Shown: positions 1-9,617, counted from the first letter of the stretch. The stretch: 37,379 nucleotides of DNA from Prochlorococcus sp. MIT 0701 (GCF_000760295.1 NZ_JNBA01000003.1:1-37379); one strand, 5' to 3'. Notes: a model not told the origin generated them from the letters alone. Program-made: numbers and translations.

Positions 1-263
1 AAGCGGGTCATTGCTCTGTTGCCGAGGTAGCTACCGCTTGGATAGCCAGCTACACAGCCGTAGCGCTCAATCAAGTTGCTAAGAGCCTGATAAGCCCAAT
101 CGGTTGGGTAAACATCTTGGAATTGGGAGATGCTGGTGACCTGCTCGCTGGAGGCCGAATAATCGGACACACCTTTGATGTCTAGGTCTGCGGCATTAGC
201 AGCCATAGGGGCCATCAGGCCCAAGGCAGCAGGTGCCACCAGCAATTGCTGGAAGAGTTTCAT
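1..263 (-). CDS. SLH-domain outer-membrane porin (SomA/SomB-like), N-terminal part
   Basis: The gene runs off the left edge, so only the first 87 codons are present, starting at ATG 263-261. The protein opens with a typical signal peptide (MKLFQQLLVAPAALGLMAP, then ANA-A as likely cleavage site). After a Ser/Thr linker comes the start of an S-layer homology domain: DVYPTDWAYQALSNLIERYG followed by CVAGYPSG. This order, secretion signal then one SLH domain and, in the family, a C-terminal beta barrel, is that of cyanobacterial SomA/SomB porins, which let small solutes cross the outer membrane while the SLH domain binds peptidoglycan-linked polymer. The barrel lies outside the window. It follows glyQ on the same strand after a 152-bp gap, so it probably has its own promoter. 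Confidence 0.85.
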   Translation of the reverse strand, partial: MKLFQQLLVAPAALGLMAPMAANAADLDIKGVSDYSASSEQVTSISQFQDVYPTDWAYQALSNLIERYGCVAGYPSGSYLGNRAMTR

Positions 264-321
264 TTGATTCCTCACACGAAAAGCCCAAAACATGGGCCAG
301 CAAAGAGTAGTGAAAAGATGA

Positions 322-367
322 GTGTTCACAACGAACACAAATAACAGACCCAAGTATCATTTGATAC
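322..367. promoter_or_regulatory. Two short inverted repeats between glyQ and the porin
   Basis: GTGTTC (322-327) pairs with GAACAC (333-338) across 5 nt, and GTATCA (354-359) pairs with TGATAC (362-367) across 2 nt. They lie between the end of glyQ and the porin start. They could be operator half-sites in the porin promoter or a weak 3-prime structure of the glyQ transcript. No U-tract follows, so a classical intrinsic terminator is not shown. Confidence 0.3.
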
Positions 368-415
368 AGGCAAAGCTAGGGCTTGAAAATCAGGCCCTTG
401 AATTTATTTAGCCCC

Positions 416-1318
416 TTAAGATTGCAATGCTTGGCCTAAAACAAGTGCCTTGTTATTCAGCAATGGGAATCCCATTGCCTCCCTTTCTGTTAACCAAGCC
501 TCTGCCACCCCGCGAGCCAGGCTGCGAATACGGCCAATCGTTGCTGTTCGCTCCGTAACCGAGATCACGCCACGAGCTTCCAGGAGATTAAAGGTATGGC
601 TGCATTTAAGAACGAAATCAAGTGCCGGTGTTGGAAGCTGCTTTGCGATCAGGTCTGACGCTTCCGCTTCATATATATCGAACAACTGCTTAAGGCGGCT
701 TGGATCAGATGATTCAAAATTGAAGTGGCAGTGACCCTTTTCTAAAGAAAGCCAAATGTCGCCATAGCTTCGTTTGCCATTCCAGCTGAGATCCCAAATA
801 TTCTCTACATTCTGTAGATACATGGCCAGTCTCTCAATGCCATAGGTGATCTCAATCGGTACAGGGCTGCAATCAAGACCACCACATTGCTGAAAATAAG
901 TGAACTGTGTAACTTCCATGCCGTCTAGCCACACCTCCCAACCAACCCCCCAGGCTCCAAGGGTGGGAGATTCCCAGTTGTCTTCTACAAAGCGAATATC
1001 ATGATCCGCCGTGCAGACGCCTAAGGATTCGAGCGATGCAAGATAGGTCTCCTGGATACCATCTGGAGAGGGCTTAATCAACACCTGATATTGAAAATAG
1101 TGTTGAGCGCGGTTGGGGTTGTCGCCGTAGCGACCATCGGTGGGGCGGCGACAGGGCTCTGGATAAGCCACAGCCCAGGGCTCCGGTCCAATAGCGCGCA
1201 GAACTGTATGGGGACTCATCGTGCCTGCGCCCTTTTCGGTGTCATAAGGCTGCAACAACAGACAGCCTTGATCAGCCCAAAAGGAATTCAGGGTTGTGAT
1301 GATGTCCTGGAAATGCAC
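416..1318 (-). CDS. glyQ: Glycyl-tRNA synthetase alpha subunit
   Basis: This 300-residue protein is the catalytic alpha chain of the bacterial alpha2-beta2 glycyl-tRNA synthetase, which charges tRNA-Gly with glycine in the cytoplasm. It opens with the family sequence around [14 protein letters not shown], has class II motif 2 at about residues 55-70 ([16 protein letters not shown]) and motif 3 at about 160-169 ([10 protein letters not shown]). The length is normal for a stand-alone alpha chain. The start is GTG at 1318-1316, chosen because the protein then begins at the family position (HFQDII) and a GGAG sequence (complement of 1329-1332) sits 10 nt upstream. The partner glyS is not in the window; in cyanobacteria the two are often unlinked. 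Confidence 0.97.
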   Translation of the reverse strand: MHFQDIITTLNSFWADQGCLLLQPYDTEKGAGTMSPHTVLRAIGPEPWAVAYPEPCRRPTDGRYGDNPNRAQHYFQYQVLIKPSPDGIQETYLASLESLGVCTADHDIRFVEDNWESPTLGAWGVGWEVWLDGMEVTQFTYFQQCGGLDCSPVPIEITYGIERLAMYLQNVENIWDLSWNGKRSYGDIWLSLEKGHCHFNFESSDPSRLKQLFDIYEAEASDLIAKQLPTPALDFVLKCSHTFNLLEARGVISVTERTATIGRIRSLARGVAEAWLTEREAMGFPLLNNKALVLGQALQS

Positions 1319-2531
1319 TAGTGTTGTTCTCCGGGTCTTTGATCGTAATTATATTGTATTCCGATTATCGAGATGGCATGTCAGAAGATAGTCTATAGGC
1401 CTATCACTAAAGATATAAAAGAACCATATTCAGATCGAGAGTCAAACCAGAATTGACATCACAACGTCAATAGATTAGGAAAAATAGATCATTCGATCGC
1501 TAGCGTACTAACAATAGGCGAATAAGCTATATCGCAAGAGCTCCACACATGTAAAACAAGAAGATTGGCCCTAAGAGATAGATAATAAGATCAACACAAT
1601 ATGAGTTCATCTAATATTTTCTAACGATTGTTTAGCTTCGCAATACAACAACTACCTAAACATGCTGATCTATTCGTTCTAGCCATACCTATTGGCTCCT
1701 ATCAGGAGTGGCACTTTTCAAGAAAGAACATCTCAATACTTTTCCAGCTGGCAACTCCCTATCCTGAAAATGCAGAAGAATTATAATAAAGGAGATAGTA
1801 GTCGAAGATCTAATACAATGCTAGGGCAAAGGCATACGGCCAAAACAGAGACAGAGTTCTCTCCATGATTAAAATCGATAACGACAGACAGTCGTTATTG
1901 GAATTAATTAGAACAGCAAAAAAGCATTAATTTTCCGAGTATTAACATCAAATAGATATTGGGTCCAATGGTTATGAATTGACGGCCGGAACATGGCAAA
2001 GCCTAAGAAGTTGTTCTTGTAAGATATAAATTTAATTCAAGGAGCTCCAGTGGTAATTGCATTAGCCTCAGCCTAAGTGGCTTCTTATTGGCAAAATAAA
2101 GATGGTTCTAAAGAATAAACAGGCCAAGCTGATGAGTGAAAATAGCAGGTTGATATGAATGATCAATTAAGGTTAGAAGGTCTTAACAGCTCACTCTCTA
2201 CCTAGCAAAAAGCATTCAAAATCAAAACGAATGCAAGTGGCTTATTCTCCGCTGTATCTTATTCATACAGCAATTAGAGAAATAGCAATAATGGCAAGCT
2301 TGGATTAAAATAGAAGGACATATTAACTGCTAATCCCTCTTTCAAAAACATGACATGGCTCGCAGGGAAGAGGTAATTTCCAAACAGATCGACGAAATAA
2401 TCAATTCAAGAAAAATACTCTTAAGAGCAACTATCTCAAAGATAGTTTTTTATAAATTTATGCCGAAAAACCTCTCATCCAATCTCAAGGGAACTGGCTT
2501 GAAAGGTTTAAGTAATATTCACGCAGAAAAG
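1319..2531. other. Long gene-poor spacer with possible decayed coding DNA
   Basis: No convincing intact gene is present in about 1.2 kb. In the plus frame starting codons at 1921, 1981, 2041 and so on, the translation stays protein-like for about 430 bp (for example GAPVVIALASA, VASYWQNKDGSKE, TNASGLFSAVSYSYSN, ANPSFKNMTWLAGK) but is cut by about ten stop codons, as expected of a decaying gene. A 62-codon ORF at 2355-2543 has no recognisable features. An open frame at 1628-1786 (TTG start) ends in PYPENAEEL but resembles nothing I know. A 10-bp palindrome ATAGGCCTAT lies near 1392. Confidence 0.45.
1348..1353 (-). promoter_or_regulatory. glyQ: Possible -10 element for glyQ
   Basis: On the minus strand this reads TATAAT, 29 nt upstream of the GTG start and just before a GGAG ribosome binding site. 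No convincing -35 was seen at 16-18 nt spacing, which is common in cyanobacterial promoters. Confidence 0.4.
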
Positions 2532-2852
2532 TTATTGCTGTGAATTAATTAAGTATGTAATATACCCTAAAACCAAAATATTGCCTCCTATTAGCCCAAA
2601 CAGTATCAGCCCCGGGTTCTTCATTCCGGCCGGCGCCGACAATTGCAGGCCTAAGATATTAATCAATTCTTTTTTAGGACCATCAATATCCTCTTTAGCA
2701 TTTGTCAGTAAATATGGGATGCCAAATCTATTTTTTGGCTGCTCAAACTTCTCAGATTCATTACTGCTCGAGCTCGCATCGCGCTTCGACTCTTCCATGC
2801 CCTTTTGTCGACTGTAATTATTGATCTTACCATTATAATCCGCTTTAGGCAA
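2532..2852 (-). CDS. Small single-pass membrane protein, unknown function
   Basis: The frame encodes up to 106 residues. The N-terminal 70 residues are charged and Ser-rich; after a middle section (KNRFGIPYLLTNAKEDIDGP) comes one hydrophobic helix at about residues 81-102 (GLILFGLIGGNILVLGYITYL). I do not recognise the family. Synthesis may start at an internal ATG at 2798 (MEESKRD), giving 88 residues, since the first 18 residues look like spacer. Its composition (single C-terminal helix, basic and acidic cytoplasmic part) resembles many small conserved membrane proteins of marine picocyanobacteria. It lies downstream of, and on the same strand as, the TPR-methyltransferase gene, 73 bp away. 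Confidence 0.6.
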   Translation of the reverse strand: MPKADYNGKINNYSRQKGMEESKRDASSSSNESEKFEQPKNRFGIPYLLTNAKEDIDGPKKELINILGLQLSAPAGMKNPGLILFGLIGGNILVLGYITYLINSQQ

Positions 2853-2925
2853 TAGGGGAAGATATTAACATTAATTTTTCTCGCAAATAATATATCAGAA
2901 TCATGTATTTGTAGAGCTTAGTAAG

Positions 2926-5256
2926 TTATTTTCTTGTCGTCCAAAATTGGTACATTTGTCGAAATGTGTTTGGATTGGTTTGTTCATACTTGTGCCAATA
3001 GCCGAGGTCAGTCTGCATTGAATCAGATGGATAAGAGCTGGCATAATCCTTTTTAACAATACTTGGCAACACAAAGCCTAAGAATCTGAGTTCGAATTGT
3101 TCAAGCAGCGATGCTATCATCTCTAATGAATAACGATGTTCCATAATATGAAAACAAAGGTCTCTACACATAGAAGTTGTGTAGAAGTCTGGCCAGTTTG
3201 AAATTGAACTAATGTTCGGATATTCACCGTTGATCAGCTTATTCCTAAATACACGAATGCCTTCATTACTAGCCTCAAAAGATTCAGACTTAATAATTTT
3301 CCTGGCCTCGACAATGTCTTGACGTGCTAGCTCACTATAAAAACCTAATTTGAGCATTCCATCGGTTGCTAGTAATGTAAGTAGTGATTGCAGACCATCA
3401 GAAGGATCCTTCATATGATGGAGAACGCCTGTACATTCTATTAGATCAAATTCTTCATTTAGTTTTGGAAGATCAAGAATGTCCATCTCTATAAATCTAA
3501 TATTCTCAATTCCGTATTCATGAGCCTTACGTTTTGCATAAGCGATACTAGAAGAACTAAGATCGATAGCAGTTAAATCAGAGTTAGAATAAGAGAGGGC
3601 ATCGAATATTTGCTGTCCGGTTCCACAACCAGCTATTAAGACTCTAGATCTCTGCTTGGGCAAAATGATTGAAATACGATTAGGGTTTATTTCATTGTTA
3701 ATAGCTGACGGTATAGTTTGAATATTTTCACGTGAATAAGAAGCATATCTCCAACGCGGATATGGATGCTCTTCATACTGCTTTTTAACCTGAATAGAAG
3801 TACCATCATCTATAGAGCCATATTTAGGAATAGATGCTGCAAACTCATGTTCGCGTTCTGGTTCAACGAGTTGCATTGTTTTTAAATTATTTAATTTCTC
3901 ATTTGCATCCATGAATCCTCTTACTGAAGGGAACTGCTCAGAAAGTTGAGTAATGGGTATATAGCAAGCTAAGATGGAAAGTGTTTTTAGATCAAAATCG
4001 CTTCTCAAGCATGAAATTTTAAATTGTTCTATTGCATCAAGTTCTTGCTTGGTAGATGTAAAAACATATTCATTTAGGAAACACTGCTCCGCAAGAGCAA
4101 TGGTTAAGTCAACAATCCTTTTATCAAAAACATTATTGTGAATTGAAATGCATATTTGCTTTCGTATATTAGTCAATGCCTTCTCCCAGGCCATTGTGGT
4201 GAATAACATCAAGCCAAGGGCACTGATGATCTCATTATCAGCAAGAATATGTTGAAAAGAGGGGGCATCAATTAAATCATGGTTAATGCCTGAAATTTTC
4301 TCTAGGGTCTTTTCCGAGATCAAGCGGTTAATCGCTGAAAATAGATTTTTATGTGCAATATCATTTCTCTTTAATAGGCCACGAAGCAAAACTCTAGACT
4401 GGCGTTCAGGTAAGAATGAAAGATCAGATTCCTCAAGCAGTGAGTTAAGAAGCAAATATGATGATTGCTTTTGCGGGTAAAGCTCAATTTCTCTTGTTAC
4501 ATGAAATACTGCCTCCTCAATTCTGCCAAGATCCTTTAAAATTATAGAAAGGTTTAAATTGACATCAGGCAGATCGGCCTGTAAGTCCATTGCCTTTCTT
4601 GTATTCGCTTCTGCATCAGTCAAATTACCTTGGTCTTGCAAGATACCACCTAGATTCAGATATATACTTGCTGAATCATCTTGCAATTCAATTGCCATGC
4701 GTGTTGTATGTTCTGCTTCATCTAGTTTGCCTTGATTCTGTAGAATCTGACCAAGATTAACGTATGCATCAGCCAAATCTGGCTGAAGTTCAATGGCCCT
4801 TCGGGTTATATCTTCTGCATCGGTTAGTCTTCCTTTTTCTCGTAAGACTAAACCCAAGTATGAATAAGCATTGGCGAGGTTAGGCTGTAGAACAATCGCC
4901 TTGCGGATAGCCACTTCAGCATCATCTAAGATTCCTATCTGTAAGAAAAGATATCCCAAGTTTGCATGTGAAAAAGCATGGCCAGGAAATAGTTTGATGC
5001 TTTTCTTATAGACTTTTATTGCCTTATCAATCTCTCCTTGGGATTGACATATTAATGCGAAGTTAGAGAATACATCTGGATCATTTAAGCCACTATTAAT
5101 AAATTCCTGATAGGCTTTTTGTGCCTCATTTATATTGCCTTGTTGGTGATATTTAAAAGCGATAGCCTTGAGTTGATCAGGTGGTATTCGGGCAAACTTC
5201 TTGGAGGGTTGTTTATTTTTTATTTTGTTCTTTTCTCCAAATCCCTTCATGTTCAC
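2926..5256 (-). CDS. TPR-repeat protein with SAM-dependent methyltransferase domain
   Basis: A 776-residue two-part protein. Residues about 27-264 form seven consecutive 34-residue tetratricopeptide repeats, with the usual NLG, A-x-x-x-x-A and L-x-P signatures (for example AIVLQPNLANAYSYLGLVLR). A helical linker of about 220 residues follows, then YEEHPYPRW, a short motif that precedes the methyltransferase in this family. The class I methyltransferase has motif I at residues 541-547 (IAGCGTG), an acidic motif II (TAIDLSSSS) and the post-motif segment DLIECTGVLHH. TPR-methyltransferase fusions are frequent in marine picocyanobacterial islands and are usually guessed to modify glycans or proteins; the substrate here cannot be read from sequence. 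It has an AT-rich, accessory-type composition unlike the chlG block. Confidence 0.85.
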   Translation of the reverse strand: MNMKGFGEKNKIKNKQPSKKFARIPPDQLKAIAFKYHQQGNINEAQKAYQEFINSGLNDPDVFSNFALICQSQGEIDKAIKVYKKSIKLFPGHAFSHANLGYLFLQIGILDDAEVAIRKAIVLQPNLANAYSYLGLVLREKGRLTDAEDITRRAIELQPDLADAYVNLGQILQNQGKLDEAEHTTRMAIELQDDSASIYLNLGGILQDQGNLTDAEANTRKAMDLQADLPDVNLNLSIILKDLGRIEEAVFHVTREIELYPQKQSSYLLLNSLLEESDLSFLPERQSRVLLRGLLKRNDIAHKNLFSAINRLISEKTLEKISGINHDLIDAPSFQHILADNEIISALGLMLFTTMAWEKALTNIRKQICISIHNNVFDKRIVDLTIALAEQCFLNEYVFTSTKQELDAIEQFKISCLRSDFDLKTLSILACYIPITQLSEQFPSVRGFMDANEKLNNLKTMQLVEPEREHEFAASIPKYGSIDDGTSIQVKKQYEEHPYPRWRYASYSRENIQTIPSAINNEINPNRISIILPKQRSRVLIAGCGTGQQIFDALSYSNSDLTAIDLSSSSIAYAKRKAHEYGIENIRFIEMDILDLPKLNEEFDLIECTGVLHHMKDPSDGLQSLLTLLATDGMLKLGFYSELARQDIVEARKIIKSESFEASNEGIRVFRNKLINGEYPNISSISNWPDFYTTSMCRDLCFHIMEHRYSLEMIASLLEQFELRFLGFVLPSIVKKDYASSYPSDSMQTDLGYWHKYEQTNPNTFRQMYQFWTTRK

Positions 5257-5317
5257 AACGAGATGTTCTTTTTTAATCTAATCGCTAAACAAATTCTTGA
5301 GCATTGAAGGTAATAGC

Positions 5318-5461
5318 ATGAAACGATGGGCTCTTATAATGGGCAAGAGATCGTCAAAAGAAGTGGCAAGAGTCATTGGATCTCAGAACACCAAGAATGT
5401 CATGTTGAGGTTGCTTCAAGGAGATGATCGACAAGAAAAATCTGCCAATTCATTGACATGA
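5318..5461 (+). CDS. Possible 47-residue basic peptide
   Basis: A short ATG-initiated ORF (MKRWALIMGKRSSKEVARVI at the N terminus, ending SANSLT) lies in the spacer before the LprI-like gene. It is basic, has no cysteine or membrane helix, and resembles no known family. It could be a real small protein or chance; no clear ribosome binding site supports it. Confidence 0.2.
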   Translation: MKRWALIMGKRSSKEVARVIGSQNTKNVMLRLLQGDDRQEKSANSLT

Positions 5462-5507
5462 ATGCTTCAATGGCATGGCATAGTTTCCAAAAGTAACAGG
5501 CAAGGCA

Positions 5508-5834
5508 GTGAAGCACGTATTCCCCTTACTCCCCCTAATTATATGGACACTACTTAGCCCATCCAAAGCAAATGAGCTCAAGTGCCCAGGAGACAACAAC
5601 TATGAGCTGAGCTATTGCGCCTCCCAAGCCCTTAAACGATCAAACAGGAGTTTAGAGTCTCAACTAAAAGCTTCGACCTTTAAGACCTGGAAGAATGCTA
5701 TAGGAGAGGTTTGTGCCGAAGCATATGCTCCATACAGCCAAGGCACGATCTATCCTTTAATGCTCATGAGATGTGATGAGAACTTAAATCAAACACTTCT
5801 TGAAGAGATGAAGGGACTCGGTGAACATCAATAG
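5508..5834 (+). CDS. Secreted LprI-like (DUF1311-type) protein
   Basis: 108 residues beginning with GTG at 5508. Residues 1-22 form a signal peptide (FPLLPLIIWTLLSPSKA), so the mature protein is periplasmic or secreted. Four cysteines (26, 37, 69, 89), Trp61 and the tail GTIYPLMLMRCDENLNQ match the pattern of the LprI / DUF1311 fold, in which an N-terminal YC-A element, a central W-x-x-x-x-x-x-x-C and a C-terminal G-T-x-x-x-x-x-x-x-x-C are linked by disulfides. Some family members inhibit lysozyme; most are uncharacterised, so inhibition is only a possibility. It stands alone, with about 265 bp of spacer downstream. Confidence 0.65.
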   Translation: MKHVFPLLPLIIWTLLSPSKANELKCPGDNNYELSYCASQALKRSNRSLESQLKASTFKTWKNAIGEVCAEAYAPYSQGTIYPLMLMRCDENLNQTLLEEMKGLGEHQ

Positions 5835-6101
5835 AGAAAAGAAAAGTTTAAAATCTACCAGGTTATATATCACCCGCTTTGATGTAGGCTTATAAAGCTC
5901 TATTAGAAAGTAGTAGAGGAGGAGGAAGACTATTAGCTGCCTAAATCCGTGAGTTAGCTTCTAAGCTAAATGATAACTCCAAAAACCATTTGATATTTCT
6001 ATTAACAAAGATTTGATAGGGTTTAAATGATTTCTCTACTCGTCAAGCCAGCTTTTGGTGATCAGCTCTACTGCTACGAGTAGGATGATTGATGGAATTT
6101 G

Positions 6102-6542
6102 ATGATCCTCATGCCAAAACCAATAGAGTTCAAAGAATTCTACGAGCTTCTCAAGGCAGCAAAGAATGGCAACAAAAAGGAGAGAGAGAAATTAGAGTGG
6201 ATCTTGGCAGAATATGAACATGCAGAAGGCTCTGAAAGTGCTTACGATGAATTAGGGCAGGTTTTTTGCCATATAGGGGTGATGGGTCTATATGACTACG
6301 CTGGTAGTGATGATATTCAATTTATTAGTCGCTTAGAGAAATCTGTATGGGATTACCTAGAAATCCGAATGGGAATGAGCCTAACTCAGCATATGGTAGA
6401 AACAATGATAGAACATGCTAAACAACATGAATTATCAACAAAAATGTGTGGCAAATGGGATATATCTAGAGAAGAGCTGGCAGAGAACATGGAGGATTTA
6501 GCAGTTTATGTTGCCGAAGGTATCATAGAAGCTATCGATTAG
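6102..6542 (+). CDS. Unknown acidic helical protein
   Basis: About 146 residues, mostly alpha-helical and acidic, with no signal peptide or membrane helix, so probably cytoplasmic. The start could be ATG 6102 or ATG 6111 (MPKPIEFKEFYELL); the second begins directly at a regular helix. Visible features are a Glu/Lys-rich helix (residues about 15-40), a central HIGVMGLYDYAGSDD segment, and a C-terminal helix ending VAEGIIEAID. I do not recognise the family. Coding quality is good: there is a long open frame with sensible composition and no strong competing frame. Confidence 0.6.
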   Translation: MILMPKPIEFKEFYELLKAAKNGNKKEREKLEWILAEYEHAEGSESAYDELGQVFCHIGVMGLYDYAGSDDIQFISRLEKSVWDYLEIRMGMSLTQHMVETMIEHAKQHELSTKMCGKWDISREELAENMEDLAVYVAEGIIEAID

Positions 6543-7513
6543 GGCAAGTCATTAAATATCATTGGAATTCTTTCTCTTCATCATTCTAGCGGCTCATAAG
6601 CGCAACAGAACACTTTATTCTGAACAAGAGTTACTATGCAAACAACAAAGATCTCTCCTCAACATTGACCATGCTTTGGAATGGTTGATACTGTATTTAT
6701 CATTCAATATTCCAAAAAGTCATCGCATATTTTGCCAGTTAAATGATGATGGCAACAATATTAGGGCCAAGGAGATTAATTTGGTCCATGCCGCCAACAC
6801 ATTCAATATCAGAGCATAACTTCAACGCCTTTCTGGCAAGGTGTGCTGCTTCAATAATGAGCCGAGGCGGTTTTTGACACAATTTATTCACTATAATAAG
6901 GTTTTTATTGTCTAACGAAAAAGCCAATAAAACATCTTGTGTTGCTATTCACAACCATTCTATTAACATCAACACAAATCGATAAAAATCAATATGAATG
7001 GCGCAGTAAGGTCACTCCAGGAGCTTGTTATTCATTTCAGAAGTGCCAATTGAATTGGCCTGCTAAATGGCCAAATCCTGCAAGCAGAAGTGATTGTCAC
7101 TTTTCATGATGGTCATTGTTAGTGATTTTAAATGATCTTGTGGATATCAACAGGTGTAAAAATAGAAGTCTTGTTATCTTTACGGCAATCAGCCTATTCA
7201 TGCCAGGTTAAAGTTTGCTTCTGCTCCTCAAAATAAGAAGATTTTGCAAGTTTAGTAAGGACGCTTACTTTGGACTTTTGGGAAGCGGCAATTTTAAGTT
7301 GAGAAGATATTCCGATTTTTCTAACCTAGTAGAGATTTTCTACGCCTGATTTAAGAATGTAAAACACCTGGGTGTAAAAGCTGATTTGAAGGGAGACAAA
7401 AAGCCTGATCTCTCTGCCAACAAGTCAACTGCTGGTTAAGCCAAATAGCAGACATTCTCATGATCAGAAGAGGCACTTCCCTCATCAAGGCCTTCCTTGA
7501 TGACGTAAATAAC
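6543..7513. other. Long spacer without a supported gene
   Basis: About 970 bp. ORFs at 6562-6819 (plus) and 6739-6927 (minus) have no protein-like pattern. A TTGACA (6874-6879) and a TATAAT (6892-6897) occur, but only 12 nt apart, which is too close for a normal promoter. Protein-like but startless stretches occur in one plus frame between about 7215 and 7440 (for example KHLGVKADLKGDKKPDLSAN), split by a stop at 7353; this may be another gene remnant. A small hairpin AAGTGA-TTG-TCACTT lies near 7090. Confidence 0.4.
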
Positions 7514-7918
7514 TCAACTGCTAAGAGCAAAACAGCGATCGAGGTGTGCAACAGCGCCATCACGGTTCGAGTGAGTGCCGTTCAGGCCCATCATTCCCAG
7601 CCAGAACCTGTCATCACCCTGAAACACCAGCACAGGCTTGGATCCCCCACCATCATGGTCATCAAGGAGTGCCATGCACAACCGTTCAACCACAATCTGA
7701 CCATTGGGACGTGCCCGCACCCTGCTCAACAAAGAATCCACCTGCGAAAAGGGCACAAAGGTGGCCTGCTGAGAATCAGTCACCAAGATCAAGCCATCAA
7801 GCCACTGCACCTCCAAAAGCAAGTCCTTAATCGAGGAGAGAAGAGAAGGGAGAGGGAAGGCCACAGCGAACTGCGTCTTAATGTTTTCTTCATAAGCTAT
7901 CGATCCGTCTTTCCGCAA
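7514..7918 (-). CDS. Conserved-looking hypothetical protein downstream of menG
   Basis: Up to 134 residues, beginning with TTG at 7918; a later GTG cannot be excluded. It starts only 24 bp after the menG stop on the same strand, so it is probably co-transcribed with hisF and menG. The sequence alternates hydrophobic strands and polar turns (LDGLILVTDSQQATFVPFSQ, then ARPNGQIVVERLCMALLDD, then VLVFQGDDRFWLG), as in a small globular alpha/beta protein, and lacks a signal peptide. I do not recognise a family. A longer open frame on the opposite strand (7460-8239) overlaps it but looks non-protein-like and crosses menG. Confidence 0.5.
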   Translation of the reverse strand: MRKDGSIAYEENIKTQFAVAFPLPSLLSSIKDLLLEVQWLDGLILVTDSQQATFVPFSQVDSLLSRVRARPNGQIVVERLCMALLDDHDGGGSKPVLVFQGDDRFWLGMMGLNGTHSNRDGAVAHLDRCFALSS

Positions 7919-7942
7919 GAGTCTTTTTGCTCGATCAGCTCA

Positions 7943-8644
7943 TCAAGCGGTAAGCAGCAAGGCACCCATCTGTCCCGCAGCCAGAGGTCGATGGCTAGCT
8001 GCGACAAATCCCGCTTCCCGAGCCAGTCGCTCCTGAACGTCTCCTTTTGGGAACTGCTGCAAGCTTTCCTCCAAATAGGCGTAATGCTCCCGCAGACCCA
8101 CCTGGGCAGCCACCGGCACCACCAACTTTCGCAGATAAAACCGCTGAAAACGTGCTGCCAAGGAACCCTCGACCATGCGATTGAAATCAAGGACTCCTGC
8201 CCGAGCACCAGGCCGCAAAAGGCGTCGAAGCTCCATTAACCCAGCGCCTGGATCCGCCAAATTGCGCAGGCCGTAAGCCATCACAGCACCGTCAAAACGA
8301 TGGGAAGGCAAACCAGTATCCAGAGCATCTCCCTGCAACCAGGAGAGGGGCAGCCAGGGCTCAACCGCGGCGCGGCGCCTTGCCACTGCAAGAGGCGCCG
8401 CAGCCGCGTCTAGCCCCAACACAGACCCTCCTGGTCGCAACCTGCGGGCCAATGCCAGTGCCAGATCACCAGTACCGCAGCAAAGGTCAAGCCAATCTTC
8501 ACCTGGAAGCGGAGACAACCAGGCCAACAACTGCCGTTTCCAGATGCGGTGCAAGCCAAGACTCAACAAGTCGTTAAGCCGGTCGTAATTAGGAGCGACC
8601 GCATCAAACAACTGCTCCACCGCCTGGGGGTCACCAGGCCTCAT
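7943..8644 (-). CDS. menG: UbiE/MenG-family quinone methyltransferase
   Basis: A 233-residue class I SAM methyltransferase of the UbiE/COQ5 family. In cyanobacteria this enzyme (MenG) methylates 2-phytyl-1,4-naphthoquinone, the last step of phylloquinone synthesis for photosystem I. Family signatures are AVAPNYDRLNDLLSLGLHR near the N terminus, SAM motif I WLDLCCGTGDLAL, the segment FDGAVMAYGLRNLADP and VLDFNR. I use ATG 8644 (MRPGDPQAVEQLF) because it matches the usual family start; the frame stays open to an ATG at 8794 overlapping the hisF stop, but the extra 50 residues are unlike the family. It lies directly downstream of hisF. Confidence 0.88.
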   Translation of the reverse strand: MRPGDPQAVEQLFDAVAPNYDRLNDLLSLGLHRIWKRQLLAWLSPLPGEDWLDLCCGTGDLALALARRLRPGGSVLGLDAAAAPLAVARRRAAVEPWLPLSWLQGDALDTGLPSHRFDGAVMAYGLRNLADPGAGLMELRRLLRPGARAGVLDFNRMVEGSLAARFQRFYLRKLVVPVAAQVGLREHYAYLEESLQQFPKGDVQERLAREAGFVAASHRPLAAGQMGALLLTA

Positions 8645-8790
8645 AAGAAGATGCCATCCAGGGGCTTGAACACTGCTTGGAGCAACTGTTGCGCCCAAGG
8701 GTGATCGATGAGCAACACATCCAAAAGCACTCTTGCCAACAGAACTTCTCCCAAATTTAGGAGTGTGATGCTGAACACAAACACAAAGCC

Positions 8791-9561
8791 TCAAGCCTCA
8801 AGAGGCCGAATCGACAAACCCCGCATCAGCAGATCAGTCTTAATTTGCTCCACACTCAGCACGCCATCGTGAAGCAGAGAGGCCAACAATGCAGCTGAGG
8901 CCTTGCCAATCGTGAAGGCTTCTGCGATGTGGTCCAGGCAACCTGCACCTCCCGAAGCGATGACAGGCACCGGCACCGCTTCCACGACTGCTCGCGTGAG
9001 CTCCAAGTCATAACCAGCCTGAGTTCCATCTCCATCCATTGAGGTCAACAGGATTTCGCCAGCACCAAGTTCCGCTACCTGCCGAGCCCAGCTCACAACA
9101 TCCAAACCTGTGTTTTGGCGTCCACCCTTGACAAAAACATCCCAACCCGAGCCCTCAGGACGACGTCGAGCATCGATGGCCACCACAATGCACTGACAGC
9201 CAAAACGGTCAGCTCCCTGCGCTACGAGATCTGGATCACGCACAGCAGAGGAATTAAGACTCACCTTGTCGGCACCCGCCCGAAGCAACTCTGTGATGCC
9301 ATCCAAAGAGCTGATTCCCCCTCCAACTGTGAATGGAATGGTCACGGCCTCAGCAGTACGTCGAACTAACGCCACCAGCGTGGCCCGACCTTCATGGCTG
9401 GCAGCGATATCAAGAAACACCAACTCATCAGCTCCAGCCTGGCTATAGCGGCAGGCAAGCTCCACGGGATCACCCGCATCACGAAGGTCCACAAAGTTCA
9501 CGCCCTTCACAACTCGACCATCAGCCACGTCAAGGCAAGGAATCAAACGAAGCGCGACCAT
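8791..9561 (-). CDS. hisF: Imidazole glycerol phosphate synthase cyclase subunit
   Basis: 256 residues, full length. HisF cyclises PRFAR with ammonia from HisH to give imidazole glycerol phosphate and AICAR in histidine synthesis. It is a TIM barrel with both catalytic aspartates: Asp11 in [15 protein letters not shown] and Asp130 in VVAIDARRR. Phosphate-binding loops are visible as FTVGGGISS and [12 protein letters not shown]. The start ATG is at 9561, giving the family N terminus [11 protein letters not shown]. It is divergent from petP, with 56 bp between the starts, and is followed on the same strand by menG. Confidence 0.97.
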   Translation of the reverse strand: MVALRLIPCLDVADGRVVKGVNFVDLRDAGDPVELACRYSQAGADELVFLDIAASHEGRATLVALVRRTAEAVTIPFTVGGGISSLDGITELLRAGADKVSLNSSAVRDPDLVAQGADRFGCQCIVVAIDARRRPEGSGWDVFVKGGRQNTGLDVVSWARQVAELGAGEILLTSMDGDGTQAGYDLELTRAVVEAVPVPVIASGGAGCLDHIAEAFTIGKASAALLASLLHDGVLSVEQIKTDLLMRGLSIRPLEA

Positions 9562-9617
9562 TGGGATAAAGCAGTGACGACTGTTAAGGTTGCGCCACCT
9601 TCTAAGCCTTGCAGGCC

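Noticed and set aside
2355-2543. 62-codon plus-strand ORF
   Set aside because: It overlaps a protein-like but stop-riddled frame and the end of the minus-strand membrane protein gene, and has no recognisable pattern.
6874-6897. TTGACA and TATAAT as a consensus promoter
   Set aside because: The two boxes are only 12 nt apart; a sigma-70 promoter needs about 16-18. No gene follows within a normal distance.
7460-8239. Long plus-strand ORF (259 codons) opposite menG
   Set aside because: It is antisense to menG and to the downstream minus-strand ORF, is rich in His, Gln and Ser runs typical of a shadow frame, and shows no domain.
8645-8794. N-terminal extension of menG to an ATG overlapping the hisF stop
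   Set aside because: The ATGA overlap is attractive, but the 50 extra residues (Cys- and His-rich, with Ser/Gly runs) do not fit the UbiE/MenG family, whose proteins start near MRPGDPQAVEQLF.
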